Part shown: one piece after another, positions 21,976 to 33,317 of the stretch
How the letters are laid out: every line of letters begins with the position of its first letter
How positions within the stretch are numbered: position 1 is the first letter of the stretch
From: Nymphaea colorata
Taxonomy: Eukaryota; Streptophyta; Magnoliopsida; Nymphaeales; Nymphaeaceae
Direction of reading: 5' to 3'
NCBI RefSeq assembly: GCF_008831285.2
Contig: NC_045145.1
Span: 12,646,802 to 12,710,801, forward strand
DNA: 64,000 nt
Notes under the pieces: model-generated
The model's database searches: none
What the model was told of the DNA's origin: nothing
The model's input: the letters and a program-made list of their open reading frames with translations, nothing else
Position numbers and translations under genes: made by a program

Positions 21976-22125
21976 TAGGACAGGGAATTGAGAAGGGATC
22001 GGATCTAAGGAGCAAAGAACTCAGAAGCAAGCTCGGGTTATCTGGTTTCTGTTTCTGGATAATAATGAATCGAGTTATATGTCAGCCAACGATGAATGAT
22101 GGTCATGAGAAAGCTGCCTGAGCTC

Positions 22126-22133
22126 ATATTTAT
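22126..22133 (-). promoter_or_regulatory. Probable TATA box of the cystatin gene
   Basis: On the minus strand CATAAATATG lies about 150 bp before the cystatin ATG. The equivalent ATAAATATGAGCTC is kept in the pseudogene's 5' flank, so promoter duplication came with the gene. Confidence 0.5.
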
Positions 22134-22399
22134 GGGACTGATTTGGCACGTTGGGATCCCAAAGAAAGCTCTGGAGGATAAGACATGCAAGTAAAAAGAG
22201 CGTTTGACCCGTCCTCTTCCTCTTGCTCAATTTTCGGCTTCCGCCGTCCTTCCGAAGATCACACTGCACACAGCAAATATGTTAATTGGTCAACCTTTCT
22301 TTCCTATTTCCATTTTAACGGTACTTCATTAATAATATTTGTTTCTTCGCATATTAATACTGCTTCATTTAGTAATATAGTAAATGATCATGTATTGCC

Positions 22400-23301
22400 T
22401 TCTCTCTCCCTCTCAAAAAAAAAAAAAAAAATACAAGAGGTTAAGGGTAATTTTACCCATCAAAAGTTTATTCTGCAAAATTTTTTAATCCTTTGTCTGT
22501 GTGTGTCAGTGTGTGAATCTACCTACTTTTAAGTTTAAAAGCGGATCAATCCTACTTACATGGTTTAAATTTTCAAAAGAACTAAAAATTCTTTCTTCTT
22601 CCCCAAAAAAAAAAACCATCCGGTGATAGCCGAAACCCCCTCCTTTTCCTTTCCACCAAAGTTTAGAACTAGGCCAATACCAGGTGGTGAGATTTCTATG
22701 CGCTTTAACTTGCATGTTGGATTTGTTGTCTACCTTATGCCCTTTTGGGGCAAAAAAAAAAAAACTTACAATTTAATTTTAAGATCATTTAGTACATTAG
22801 AAGCACAATGTGACCGTCTCTAGAACTTCCAGGAAATAAGTCCATAACAAATTGTGCGCTCCAAGGCTTTGACAAAACCACATTTTCAAGCATATATTCT
22901 CTGGTTTTGCTAAATCCCCATTGTCCGTTCTTCGTTCATTTGATCAAACTCTTGGTTGTATGTAGGCCCGTGCCTGGCCCAAGTGTGGTCCAGCCAGGTC
23001 TCGGCCAGGTCTCGGCCAGGCCTGGACCAGTTCAATTTTTAATAAAAAATATAATAATATTTAAAATCCTAACTTTGTATGCGTGTATTTTGTAATGTTC
23101 GGAGCTATAAAATGTAGTTTGAAATATATATATATATATATATGCGAAAAAAAAATAGGTCAATAACAAATGGCGAGCTGCAAGACTTTGACAAAACATA
23201 AATTCTCTTGTTTTGCTCGATCCCCAGCTTTCTCTCTTCCTTGATTTGATAGAACTCTTGGGTGTACGCGGAGATCCATAACGTGTCAAACTCGCTTTCA
23301 C

Positions 23302-23332
<31 letters not shown>

Positions 23333-24405
23333 CATCTCATCACTACAAAAGCACATATTTCAAAGAATGGATTATTGGTGAGGGTTTAATTCTTTCATTA
23401 AATGGACATCGGATTGGATTCAGATATATAGCCGACCAAATTGAAATTCAGGTTCGAATACATTTAGTTTTAAGCAAATATCTTGTTATATTCAACACCT
23501 TTACATTTTGAAAATCAGCCACATTTGATTCAAATTTTATATTTAGATGAAAAGCAAAGATCGGATTTCGATAGATTCGAATTATTAAATCGGATTTTTA
23601 TTCAGATTCGAATGACTTTTCGTGATACGAATTCGACTGGCGAAGGCACTTAAAAGACAAGCAATTTCTTTTGACCAACTGATTGGTGCAACTTAATTGA
23701 AGAGCTCCAGCTTCGACTGACTGAGATCAGACATGGATTATCGTGAAGGAGTCAGAGAAGTGGCACATCACTGTAGTGGATTTCTATAACTTTGTTGGAT
23801 CTTCAGCGAACATGTTTGCCCTGTGGGTGGCAGCCTGCACAAGAAATGACTAAGGGGACCACGGTTATTTGCATGGAAATATTGATATACTTTGCCAATG
23901 GATGTAGAACTCTAGATATTTTAGCTTTTTAAGAAAAGTGTTTCTTACTTAGAGGGGCTACTTAGAGGGGCGTTTCATAGCTGGTCAGTGATAACCCAGT
24001 CATGAGTTTGATTTCTATGAGTGCTAATCTTTTATTTAGACCACAAACATTGACATACACTACTTTCGAGTTGAATGAAGTAGCTGTAAGTTCACCAAGT
24101 CCCAAAACAGCCCTAAAGCCCAAGTGGGGTGGGGGCGCAAGGGAAATGGGGAGGGGCTTCGACAACTTTGTGGTTTCTATGCAAGGGTTTGACTTAATTC
24201 GCAACTTAGAGTTTTGTATTGCAATTCCATTGGCCTTATAATGCAATCAAGCTGTAGTCTGTCCCACATCAAAGCAAACAAAGGATTTCAAAGACAGCCT
24301 AAGGAGAACGACACCATTATATATCATAACAGGTTCTACAAAAGTTTGAATTGTTTTTTTTGCTAAACATTTTTGGTATTACATTAGAACTTGATTTAGT
24401 ATTGC
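22400..24405. other. AT-rich intergenic stretch, no gene; repeated short segments
   Basis: Two stretches, 22845-22975 and 23158-23300, resemble each other and 5638-5810. The shared parts are CCATAACAAATTG, CAAGG/ACTTTGACAAAAC, TTGATTTGAT.AACTCTTGG and, in two of the three, GATCCATAACGTGTCA. Between them, 22960-23035 is GGCCAGG-rich. Poly-A and (TA)n runs are common. The open frames at 24002-24246 show no family motif. Confidence 0.55.
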
Positions 24406-24509
24406 GTTAATGTAACATACTGTGACCATGCTAACAAGATTATAGAAATGAAAGAATGTAAAACCCTACACTCAATGGTAGCTCTCGGTCCAGTTGTGCA
24501 GGGATATAA

Positions 24510-24830
24510 CCTAAGGCTGGGTATCGGGTTGGGCGGTTGGGCCGCTGGCAATATCCAGTACCCGGCCTGACTCGAGTCCCAAAAAAAGGGCACTGGGCTG
24601 GCTAGATAAGCTCGGTTGGGCTTGATAATTTGTTTTTAATATTTATTTGATTAATTTATATATATAAATATAATATTTTATTAAGATTAATTAAATTGAT
24701 ATATTATTTTATATTTAAAATTATATTTTTTAATTTAATCCAGTCGGCTCAGGTTTTAATGGTCGGGCCAGGCCCAAGCCCAAGTTTCGGGTGTTGGGCC
24801 GGGCAGGGGCTTAGGCTTAATATGACCATC
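24510..24830. mobile_element. Short inverted-repeat element (GGGCCGG-rich ends)
   Basis: The left part begins TAAGGCTGGGTATCGGG and the right part ends GGGCCGGGCAGGGGCTTAGGCTTA. The middle is almost pure A/T. The insert is absent from the paired duplicate at 19.3 kb. A relative at about 56823-57105 ends with ATACCCAGGCTTA, the complement of this left end, which supports TAAG(G/C)CTGGGTA as the family's terminus. Exact ends and target duplication were not resolved. Confidence 0.5.
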
Positions 24831-24899
24831 CGCTCCATCTCTCTCACAATTGTTACATTTCCTAATGTCAATTGCCTCTTCAGTGCACTGGCAATTGTT

Positions 24900-24927
24900 G
24901 CTGGTGTGGGCAACTGCCCACACCAGC
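24900..24927. repeat. Palindrome with 13-bp perfect arms
   Basis: GCTGGTGTGGGCA, then AC, then TGCCCACACCAGC. Degenerate versions occur at 8635-8664, 9212-9231, 26741-26771, 38745-38762 and three times at 53722-53868. It could form a strong hairpin in RNA or single-stranded DNA. Confidence 0.9.
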
Positions 24928-25665
24928 CCAAAGAAACTGACATTATTTACATGTAAAATTTCATTTTTTTTACATATGAGTGCCCCTTGAGATTTAAAAT
25001 TTAGACGTGGAGTGCCCCTCAACCACAAATTTCTGGCTCCACCACGCCACTGCTTGAGTGCCTAAACACTACCAACAAGATTTACAAAGGAACCTGGATC
25101 AAGAGAAGAGAAGTGGAATTGATCATACTCAATTACACAAAAACACATGCTGCTGAGTCTGCCTCTTTCTTTTATCATTACAAAACTATAACCTGTGGTT
25201 GATATAAAGAATAACAAATACAATTAGCAGTCCCTTCGACCACACGGTCCGACCCCCTAGCTTGTTGGCACTGTTGATTGGTTCAGGCGCAGACTCTGGC
25301 GGATCGAGCACAGGCATCGAACCCTGTCATTTCCGAGCAAGAAACATGTAAATGATACCATAACCTTCATTAGGTTGTGGATCCAAGCGAGGAATGCTTG
25401 GTTTGCCAAGTTCAAGGCCAAGTGCAAAGAAAGGCACCAAACAACAAACATAAATGAGCAACGAACCTTCAAAGATATTCAATTATATGCATATTAATCT
25501 ATACATTAGCTCTCAAGTTCTTGCACATAAGCAACTTATCTGACTTTTGCGATTGTAATATGAGGACTTGCGAATGTAAGATGCATATGTATTCATAGAC
25601 ATGTATGTATATGGTGCATGTTTGCATGAGTGTGCGCACTGGCACTTGTGTGTGAAGCACACAAA

Positions 25666-27246
25666 GAAAAGCAGACATACTGGAGGCAAACGAAGATACA
25701 TATGAACATGAAGGATGATCTTCTATTTACTCACCAGCTTCATTTTCATTTTTCTTTTCCTCTGCAAATATGAGGAAAATAGTGGATTAGTTCATATTCC
25801 ATCACTAGGATCAGTAGAGATGATGACGGAAACTGTATTCGGATTGTACATTTTTGGATTCCTTTTTTTGGATTGATAAAAAGAATATGTGTTTGAAGAC
25901 AATCAAGAAGTAACTTAAATGGAATATTATGAGATTTATTTAGAAATAGACAAAAAAATATGAAATCCATTCCGTGCATGTCATCATTATGTGGTGAGAA
26001 TCAGGGATAAAGCCAAATTTTTTTCATGAAGCAGACCGAATCAAAATTTGTAAATTTTGAGTATGATCGAAATATCATTTTTTAAAACTTTTATATAGAA
26101 CAAGTGAAAATTTTTTAAATTTACATGTAAATTAAAAAAAAAATGAAGGTGGGATCAGGGCCCATGCGGGTCCTACCTTGCCTCCGCCCCTAGACGAAAG
26201 CAAAACGGTAGAAGATTTGTATGTCCCTGAGTAGACGGGCTTATCATTAGCACGCCAAACTGAGCTCGAGCAAATTGGATTACAAGGTTTAGGCTAGACC
26301 CAGATCCAGTTGGAAGGATTTCTTTCAGAACCATATCCAGATGTGACTACCACAGGTCCAAATGTAACATGAACCAGAGTCCAAATCGAGTTGAACTGGA
26401 ACTTATATCACCCATTTGAACTCAAAACTGCACAGCGAACCCGGGTCCAGTTATACAAAAGGTCCTATTCTTGTTTATCGGACCCGCATTCAACTAGATA
26501 GATACAGATTTTTACATGTTGGTTTGGATTTTAGTTGTACTGGGGTTATACCACACGTGTACACAATTCAGATCTTATTTATATCATTTACAATTTAAAC
26601 AATCGATTTCAGATTCAGATTGACGGATCCATTGTCCTCCTTAACAAAAAAAAACCAAAAAAAAAAAAACATATCTAAAAAAGTTTAGAAAAGTAGCACT
26701 TATAGAAATCAAACTAACAACTACTAGAGGAGCTACGTGTGATTAGTATGGGCCACTGCCCACGACAGCCCTTAAAATACTTATTGTGACCTAGGTGAAC
26801 CTAGGTTCAGCCATATATTGTGTCCACTCCAGGACTTAAGCATGTGCCCTACAAGCATTCATCCCTTAAAGAAAATTGTATGGCTCCGCAACATGCTAAT
26901 GCGATGCCTGTCCAACCAGTTATGCCATACCCCTCGAGCTTCTTATAGGATTTTGTCAACAAAGCAGATCTCTAAGGGACCTTTTCTATCTTTTCTAGAT
27001 GTCTGATAAAATGTTGCCAAGTACACAACCAAAGTTGTGATTGAATGATTGAAGCAGTGACAAAAATTTAGCAGCGAGAAACTAAACACATGAACCTAAT
27101 AATGGAACACATGTAGGAGTACTAAACGATAGAAAAACTATAAAACCACCAACGATACCACAACAAAATGGAGATCATGTGCTAATATTCAAACTACATG
27201 GGATTTTAAGGTCTCACAGCAATATTGGGTTCAGAAGAGTTCATCA
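25666..27246. other. Intergenic, no gene; decayed hAT-like element
   Basis: A degraded member of the CAGGGGCGGAGCCA family lies at about 26004-26194, starting CAGGGATAAAGCCA and ending CCTCCGCCCCTA. No target duplication is left. A degenerate palindrome lies at 26741-26771. A missing last exon of the PI-PLC gene could lie here, but I could not find one. Confidence 0.5.
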
Positions 27247-30200
27247 TCAGCTTACCCCGCAATAGTTGACATCGTTACTTCCGCACAAGAGCTTCCCGTT
27301 AATGGCATCAATAGCTCCAAATGCACCTTCACCTTCACTCCTCTGCCCATTTAAAAACCAAGAACAAAGAATTACAATAAACATATTTAAATATCTCATT
27401 AGTAAAGCTAATAGTATGTGCTTAACACCAATGAGCATCATAGTCACAGACCTTGTAGAAATCAACAGCCAGGAAGTTGGCCCACCGATTGCCGGCGGCG
27501 GCATAGCATGTTTTGATCACGTTCATGAGGCTGCCGGAATTGTCAGAGCAAGCCATTCCCTGCACCGGCATTGACGGGAAGTGGTTCACGAGCACCAGAG
27601 ATTTGGTCATGTCATTAAGCGGCGGAGATTCAGGTCGGTTAGTGCACGTACCATTCTCTCCTGCATCACCATCTGTTGAAGTAACAGAAATTATGCTCAA
27701 GTTAGGCGCTGGAAGAAGGACTCCAGCCGCTCCACATGAGATCCCCACATGATTACTAAGTGGCGATTTGAATGGAACCGGGACCATGGGATCAGTGAGA
27801 AGGTTAGGGACGCTAACGGGTCAAGTCATATTTCATGTTGTTTCTATGCATGAAAAGATGCAAGGAATCTTACATTCATTCTCAACTATGTAGTTCCATT
27901 CGTATGCAATCCCTTCGCTCTGCTCCTTGGAAGCAATGGAAGTGAAAACCAGGAGCCTCTCGTTGCTCGCCACCATGTCCCGGACCAGCGGCCAATCTTC
28001 TCCCTTCTTTGGCATTTTTGAGACTGGGAACCAGAACTTGCTCAGACCAGAGTCATTGAAGACCTTTCTTAGTGCATTCGGGGTGTGAACGTAGTCCTCC
28101 AAGATCAGGGTGATGATCTCAGATGGATTTGCAGACATGAACGATTCAATCTCCCTCAGTGTATCGATTGCCCGCTCCTGTCAAAAAAGGACAATCATGA
28201 TCAACAAACATGCAAGGAATGATAACACCAACAGATTACAATAATAGTCCATCAGAATAAATTAATAACAGTAATAGTAATTGGAAGTAGACATTTAATA
28301 ATACACACTTACTGGGTTTGATATTGTTAAAACTTAAAAACACTTAAGCATTACAGTGTCGATAAAATATAACCTTCTTGCAATTGAACTCTAGGGCTCT
28401 CATTGACTTAAAGATGAGATCATGAAAAGACTAAAATACTCTTAATGTAAGCAAGTTTCTTGTTGATTTGCTAATTTAGCTTGTATTAACCTTTTTACAT
28501 TATTATAATAATAATATCCAAGTTATTTGTTTTTTATCGGTAATATCAAAATTAGTTAGGTAAGTGTTGCTTTCATCACAGTTGGGAAGTTATGAAAGAA
28601 ACGCTTAGTTGTAATTGCAAAATTTTTGGTATATTTTCATTAAATTAAGCTCAAGTACACTAGCAATTTTTTTTTTTGTTCTTTTGTAAAAGACAAACTA
28701 GTAATTTTAATAAGTTAACAGTCTACTTGATAAAATACATTTTTCAGCTTCAGAAAAACTAGAACGCGTTCTAGAATGCAGAAAAAGTTTGGCATGTTTT
28801 TTTGTTACCGATTAATGATTTAACTGTGTGATTGAAATTTTTTTCTAATTATAATCATAATAATGCTAATGACAATAATAACAACGACAATAATCATAAT
28901 AATAAAAATGCAATTTTAATTGTTCAAGCTCTTAAAGAAAGGAGATGGATTTGAGTCTTTCAGGGTAATCACTTCTTGCAATGGATACAAAGCTATGATG
29001 CCGATATATTTTCCCTCAATATTTTGATTGATCATATTCACAAGAGATCCTTACAACATACGCACGAAGTAAATATAAGAATTTTGAATACTAATCATAA
29101 GTGTCCAATAACTTGATTAACGACGGCTCCCAAGTTGCCATGTATGAAAAACAAAAATGTGTTTAAAATGAATACTTTGGCTGATATCCACATTTTTTTT
29201 TTTACAAATTGTTTTACCAGATCGATCAAACAATTGATAAATTAGCACACCATTTATTCCATGAATCCAATAAACTATTACGAGTTGTCAATCAAATAAA
29301 TTGGATGAATTCATATGACGTGACTCATCAAAAGTGCTTTTAAAAAGTAAAAGTCAATAAATAACGCTGTGAAAAGTTTCTTTCGACGTAACGGCATAGG
29401 AAGCATGCAAACGTATTTGCCTTGACTTGTGATGGTTTAAAATGGAGAGAGGAAAGATGGGTAGCAATAAATATGAGCATTAGTTGTTTACATCAACTTT
29501 AATCGTCCAATATTCTATATGGTCATACAATTTTTGAACTCAGGGGAAAAAAAATTGTTAGTTAATTTTTAAAAAGCTACTGTATACATTGTGAGTCATT
29601 CATTGGTATTTAAGACTTAATGAACCTGGTGCGTGCAACTGACCAACTGTATTCCTAAATATGTGTATGCATGCTTATAAAAAAAAATTCATTTATCACC
29701 TAAATTCTATCAAGTGGCCGAGTCGGGAAAATTTTTTTGAGTGTCACTCATTCACAAATTTTCGTATCTGGAAGAGCACTTTTATATATATATATAACAA
29801 AGCAAATATTTGAAAATGTTAATGCAAAAACAAAAAAACATTGAAGAGATGGCGTGGAAAACTCCGCCGTTGGTTTTGTCCTTTGTTTTGTCACTAGCTA
29901 AGGGGTTGTGATTAAGAACTATGAGTTTTTTCTAGAAGAGTTTGTGGAGTCCATAATTTTTCTCCACGCTTACGCTAAAGAATCATAAGGACCTCCGGAA
30001 GTTTATCCGAGTCCCCAAAATTCTCTAGGGATATTTCTTCATCACTTCCAATTATTGCCAAAAAAAATCGCTGCATTCAAAAAAAATTGCAAAAAAGAAA
30101 ATTAAAAAATTAACCTATTTATATCTTTTCTATGTTTATTCTAATGTTGTAATTATTTTTTTAACGTTAATCAACGTTTTTTTTCCAAAAATTGGTTTAA

Positions 30201-33200
30201 AAATTTCAAATTTTCACAATGTTTTATTACTCGAAAACTTTTAAATTTTTTCTGAATTTTTTCAAATTAATAAAGAGAAGTATCTTAATTAATACCAAGA
30301 AAAACTTCACCAATATAAAACTGGAATCTTGCTTTCAATGTCCCTCTTTTGTTTTTTTGCCGGCTGTTGAAAAACCTTCATTGATGAGATCATTAGCGTG
30401 AAAATTCTCAATTCTCCTCACCCACTAAAGATTTAGCGTACACCCAAAACTTCCACCTCAAGTCCAGAGGGACAGAACCATATGTGAAATTGTTCACACA
30501 GCTCACTAAAAATCCTATATTTACACGTTGGTTTACTCTAAATTTTTGCATATTTATATTTTTATTGCCCTTCAAACATTTATTTGTACATGGTGAGCGG
30601 CCCACGGCCAAATATATCGAGCTCTGCAACCACATGACTAGGGGCGGAGCCAGAATTTTTTTACGAGAGGGACCGAATTAAAGTTTTTAAATCTTGACTA
30701 TGACCAAAATATATCATTTTTCAAAATTTTCATATAAAACAAGTGAAATTTCTAAAATTTACATGTAATTTAAAAAAAAAAAATTGAGGTGGGGCCAAGG
30801 CCCACACGGGCTTGGCTCCGCCCCTAAGCATGACAGGTCACAGACATTGGTGGCATTGAGCGATCATATAAAACAAGTGAAATTTTTTAAAGTTTACATG
30901 TATTTTTTTTAAAAAAAAAAATTTGAGGTGGAGCCAGGGCCCATGCGACCCCCCCTGCGCATGCATGACAGATCACAGACATTGGTGGCATTGAGCGTGA
31001 CCGCTGTTCCAATTTGGTGACGCCCTCTCCTCTTCATTAATATAATGTGAGTGTCACGCGTGACTTATACACCAGTTCACTCGTTTTCCATGCCCACCAA
31101 CTCCAAGATCTAATGCACCAAATACAAGCAAACCCTCTCCACCCCCAACCTTTCTGCGTAGAGTGTCTTTCAAGTATTCTCTTGAAAATCTAGAACAAGT
31201 AAAAATAATCGAGTGACTTTTACTTCAAGTTTCTTTTTTCATATTAGCCAAGAATCAAGATCTTCCATGCCCTTCCACCCAAATAAAAAAAAAGTTTGAC
31301 TTACCTCATGGCATGAGTTTCTTGGGAAAGCAAAAGACACTGCTTTTATGTGGGGTTCTTTGTGCCCTCCATTGTTTTGCTTCCCTTTGTATTCCATACT
31401 GCTGTTCTAAGTAACATAAGAACCTTAATCTCCAAGCTTTTTCTACCAACTACTTCAACAGATGTGGAGGGAAACAAGTAATCGTAATTTCACTGCTAGA
31501 ACGGCCACAACTTCATCTACTAATTAGTGGACAGTAGAAAAAAGATTGCGTAGCTGTTTAGTACTGGATTTTCCCCTTTAATTTGGCAAATTCTCAAGAA
31601 CCTCATGCAGGAGCGCAAGCAGGAGAAATTTAGTTATGGACTTGGTTTTTATTTAGTTTATTTTAATTTTTTTAAACTTAGATCAAGATCTATGGATCCA
31701 CTTTTTGTCTATATAAATGAGTTTAAGTCTTATTTTAAGCAATCTAATAAACACCCTAGTGGTTATTGGCGTTTTTTTCTTTCTCTCTGTCCAAATAATT
31801 GCATTCTATTTTGCACGTGCTCGATTCCACACTAGATTGGTGATGTGTTGATCGAGAATTACAGGTCTTTTCCACTGCATCGGTACCTCTAGTCTTTGGG
31901 GGTGTTTGATGGATTAGAATTTTAATTCTGGAATCAAATTTCCACTTCAACTTAAAATTGGAATGAAAATTCCTGTTTTCATTCTAGAACTAAAAAATAA
32001 CTTGTTGGATGAAAATGGAATTAAAATTCTAGAATGCATAAGATATAAAAATAAATTCCATAATTCTGGAATCATAATTCCACCCCCTAGGATGGGATCG
32101 TAATTCTAGAATTTTAAATTGTTGATGAGTCTCATAATCAAAATTCTTTGTTTGATAATATAATTCTCACTTTAAAAAAATGAGAAAAATGATTTTAGAA
32201 TTCCGTTGATTCCAAGTGAATCAAACACCCCCTAGAAGTTCAGGATTAATTAATTCAGAAGGCTTAATTTAGGGAACTGGAAATTTCAAGAAATGCGCCA
32301 AATATACAGACGGTTTTGCTACTCAAAAGGTAGGGGAAAGAAGAAGTACTTACAAATGCGGTGAAGTTGTAGCACTTTCCCCCATAGGAATGGCACAGCC
32401 ACACATCTCCTTCGAAGTCATACGTGTCCAGCATCAACGCCCGAACCCCATTCTGCAAACATTATTTTAACGCAAAAATTTGACATTTTCACACCCAATA
32501 AATTAGCAAGAGCGATAAGCTTGATTCACCTTACCTTACCGGGACAGAATCGTCAGTTTTCCCGTAAAACTTTCAAGTTAAAACCTGTCCTGTTCAAAAA
32601 TTAGATTGTACCATGTTCACTTTTTGACATTTTAATTGTTCTTACTTGCTGACTGAAATTTTGCTTACCGTGAAATGTATTCATGCTGCCTAATTAAACT
32701 GTCGAAGAATATTCCTATTCTCACGGTACAATGTTTCTTTCTTCAACTTCTCATGATGAATTTATTGGCATTTGCAATTGTAAGTTCTAAGAGTTGCCAT
32801 GTTAAACTCTCTGAAAACGAGGGAGAGTGTGTCCCCAAGAGGGTTGGGGCGCAGGGATCATCAGTATCCACTTTGAACATCATCCTTCTGTTGTAAAATG
32901 TGGCATGGGCAGGTACTAAAAGCAGGAGAAGGGATTAGGTAGAAACTTGGCCTCGCCTTTTATCGAAACCCAAAAAACGACAGAGAAGTAACTTTTTAAT
33001 GCATTGCATGTCACACACTCAACTTTACCAAGAGGCCTGAGTCTTTTGAGGGTCGAGGATTTTAACTTGTATATACATATATATATATATAAGTGCCTTT
33101 TTGCAAAACTAACAATGGCAATGTAACGTGCATAATTGATTGTATAAGAATTAAAAACTAGCTTGTTGATTGCAACGATTTAAAATGATACAAAATCATA

Positions 33201-33263
33201 ACGACCTAAAGTTGCCATTAAATACTTTAGCCTAAAAGTCGTATTTTTTGTGGAAAAAATGGT

Positions 33264-33317
<54 letters not shown>

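Larger units (their letters stand above)
21455..22400. repeat. Duplicated cystatin segment, copy B
   Basis: Counterpart of 4308-5140, covering the coding region, about 150 bp of 3' flank and about 350 bp of 5' flank. The flanks diverge more than the coding region and carry small indels, for example an extra GAATGAGTTGTGAACG block in the 3' flank here. Confidence 0.85.
24410..25665. repeat. Segmental duplication, copy 2 (partner 19272-20870)
   Basis: Collinear with 19272-20870 but interrupted by two inserts. One is a GGGCCGGGC-type element at about 24510-24830. The other is a repeat block at about 24890-25055 with a strong palindrome and TGGCTCCACC-like ends. No gene was found in either copy. 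Confidence 0.8.
28178..32353 (-). other. Intron 4 of the PI-PLC gene, 4.2 kb, with transposon inserts
   Basis: AT-rich, without coding sequence. It contains a hAT-like element at 30639-30826, a partial copy of it with a duplicated flank at 30829-30990, and a fold-back element at 31898-32232. Confidence 0.75.
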
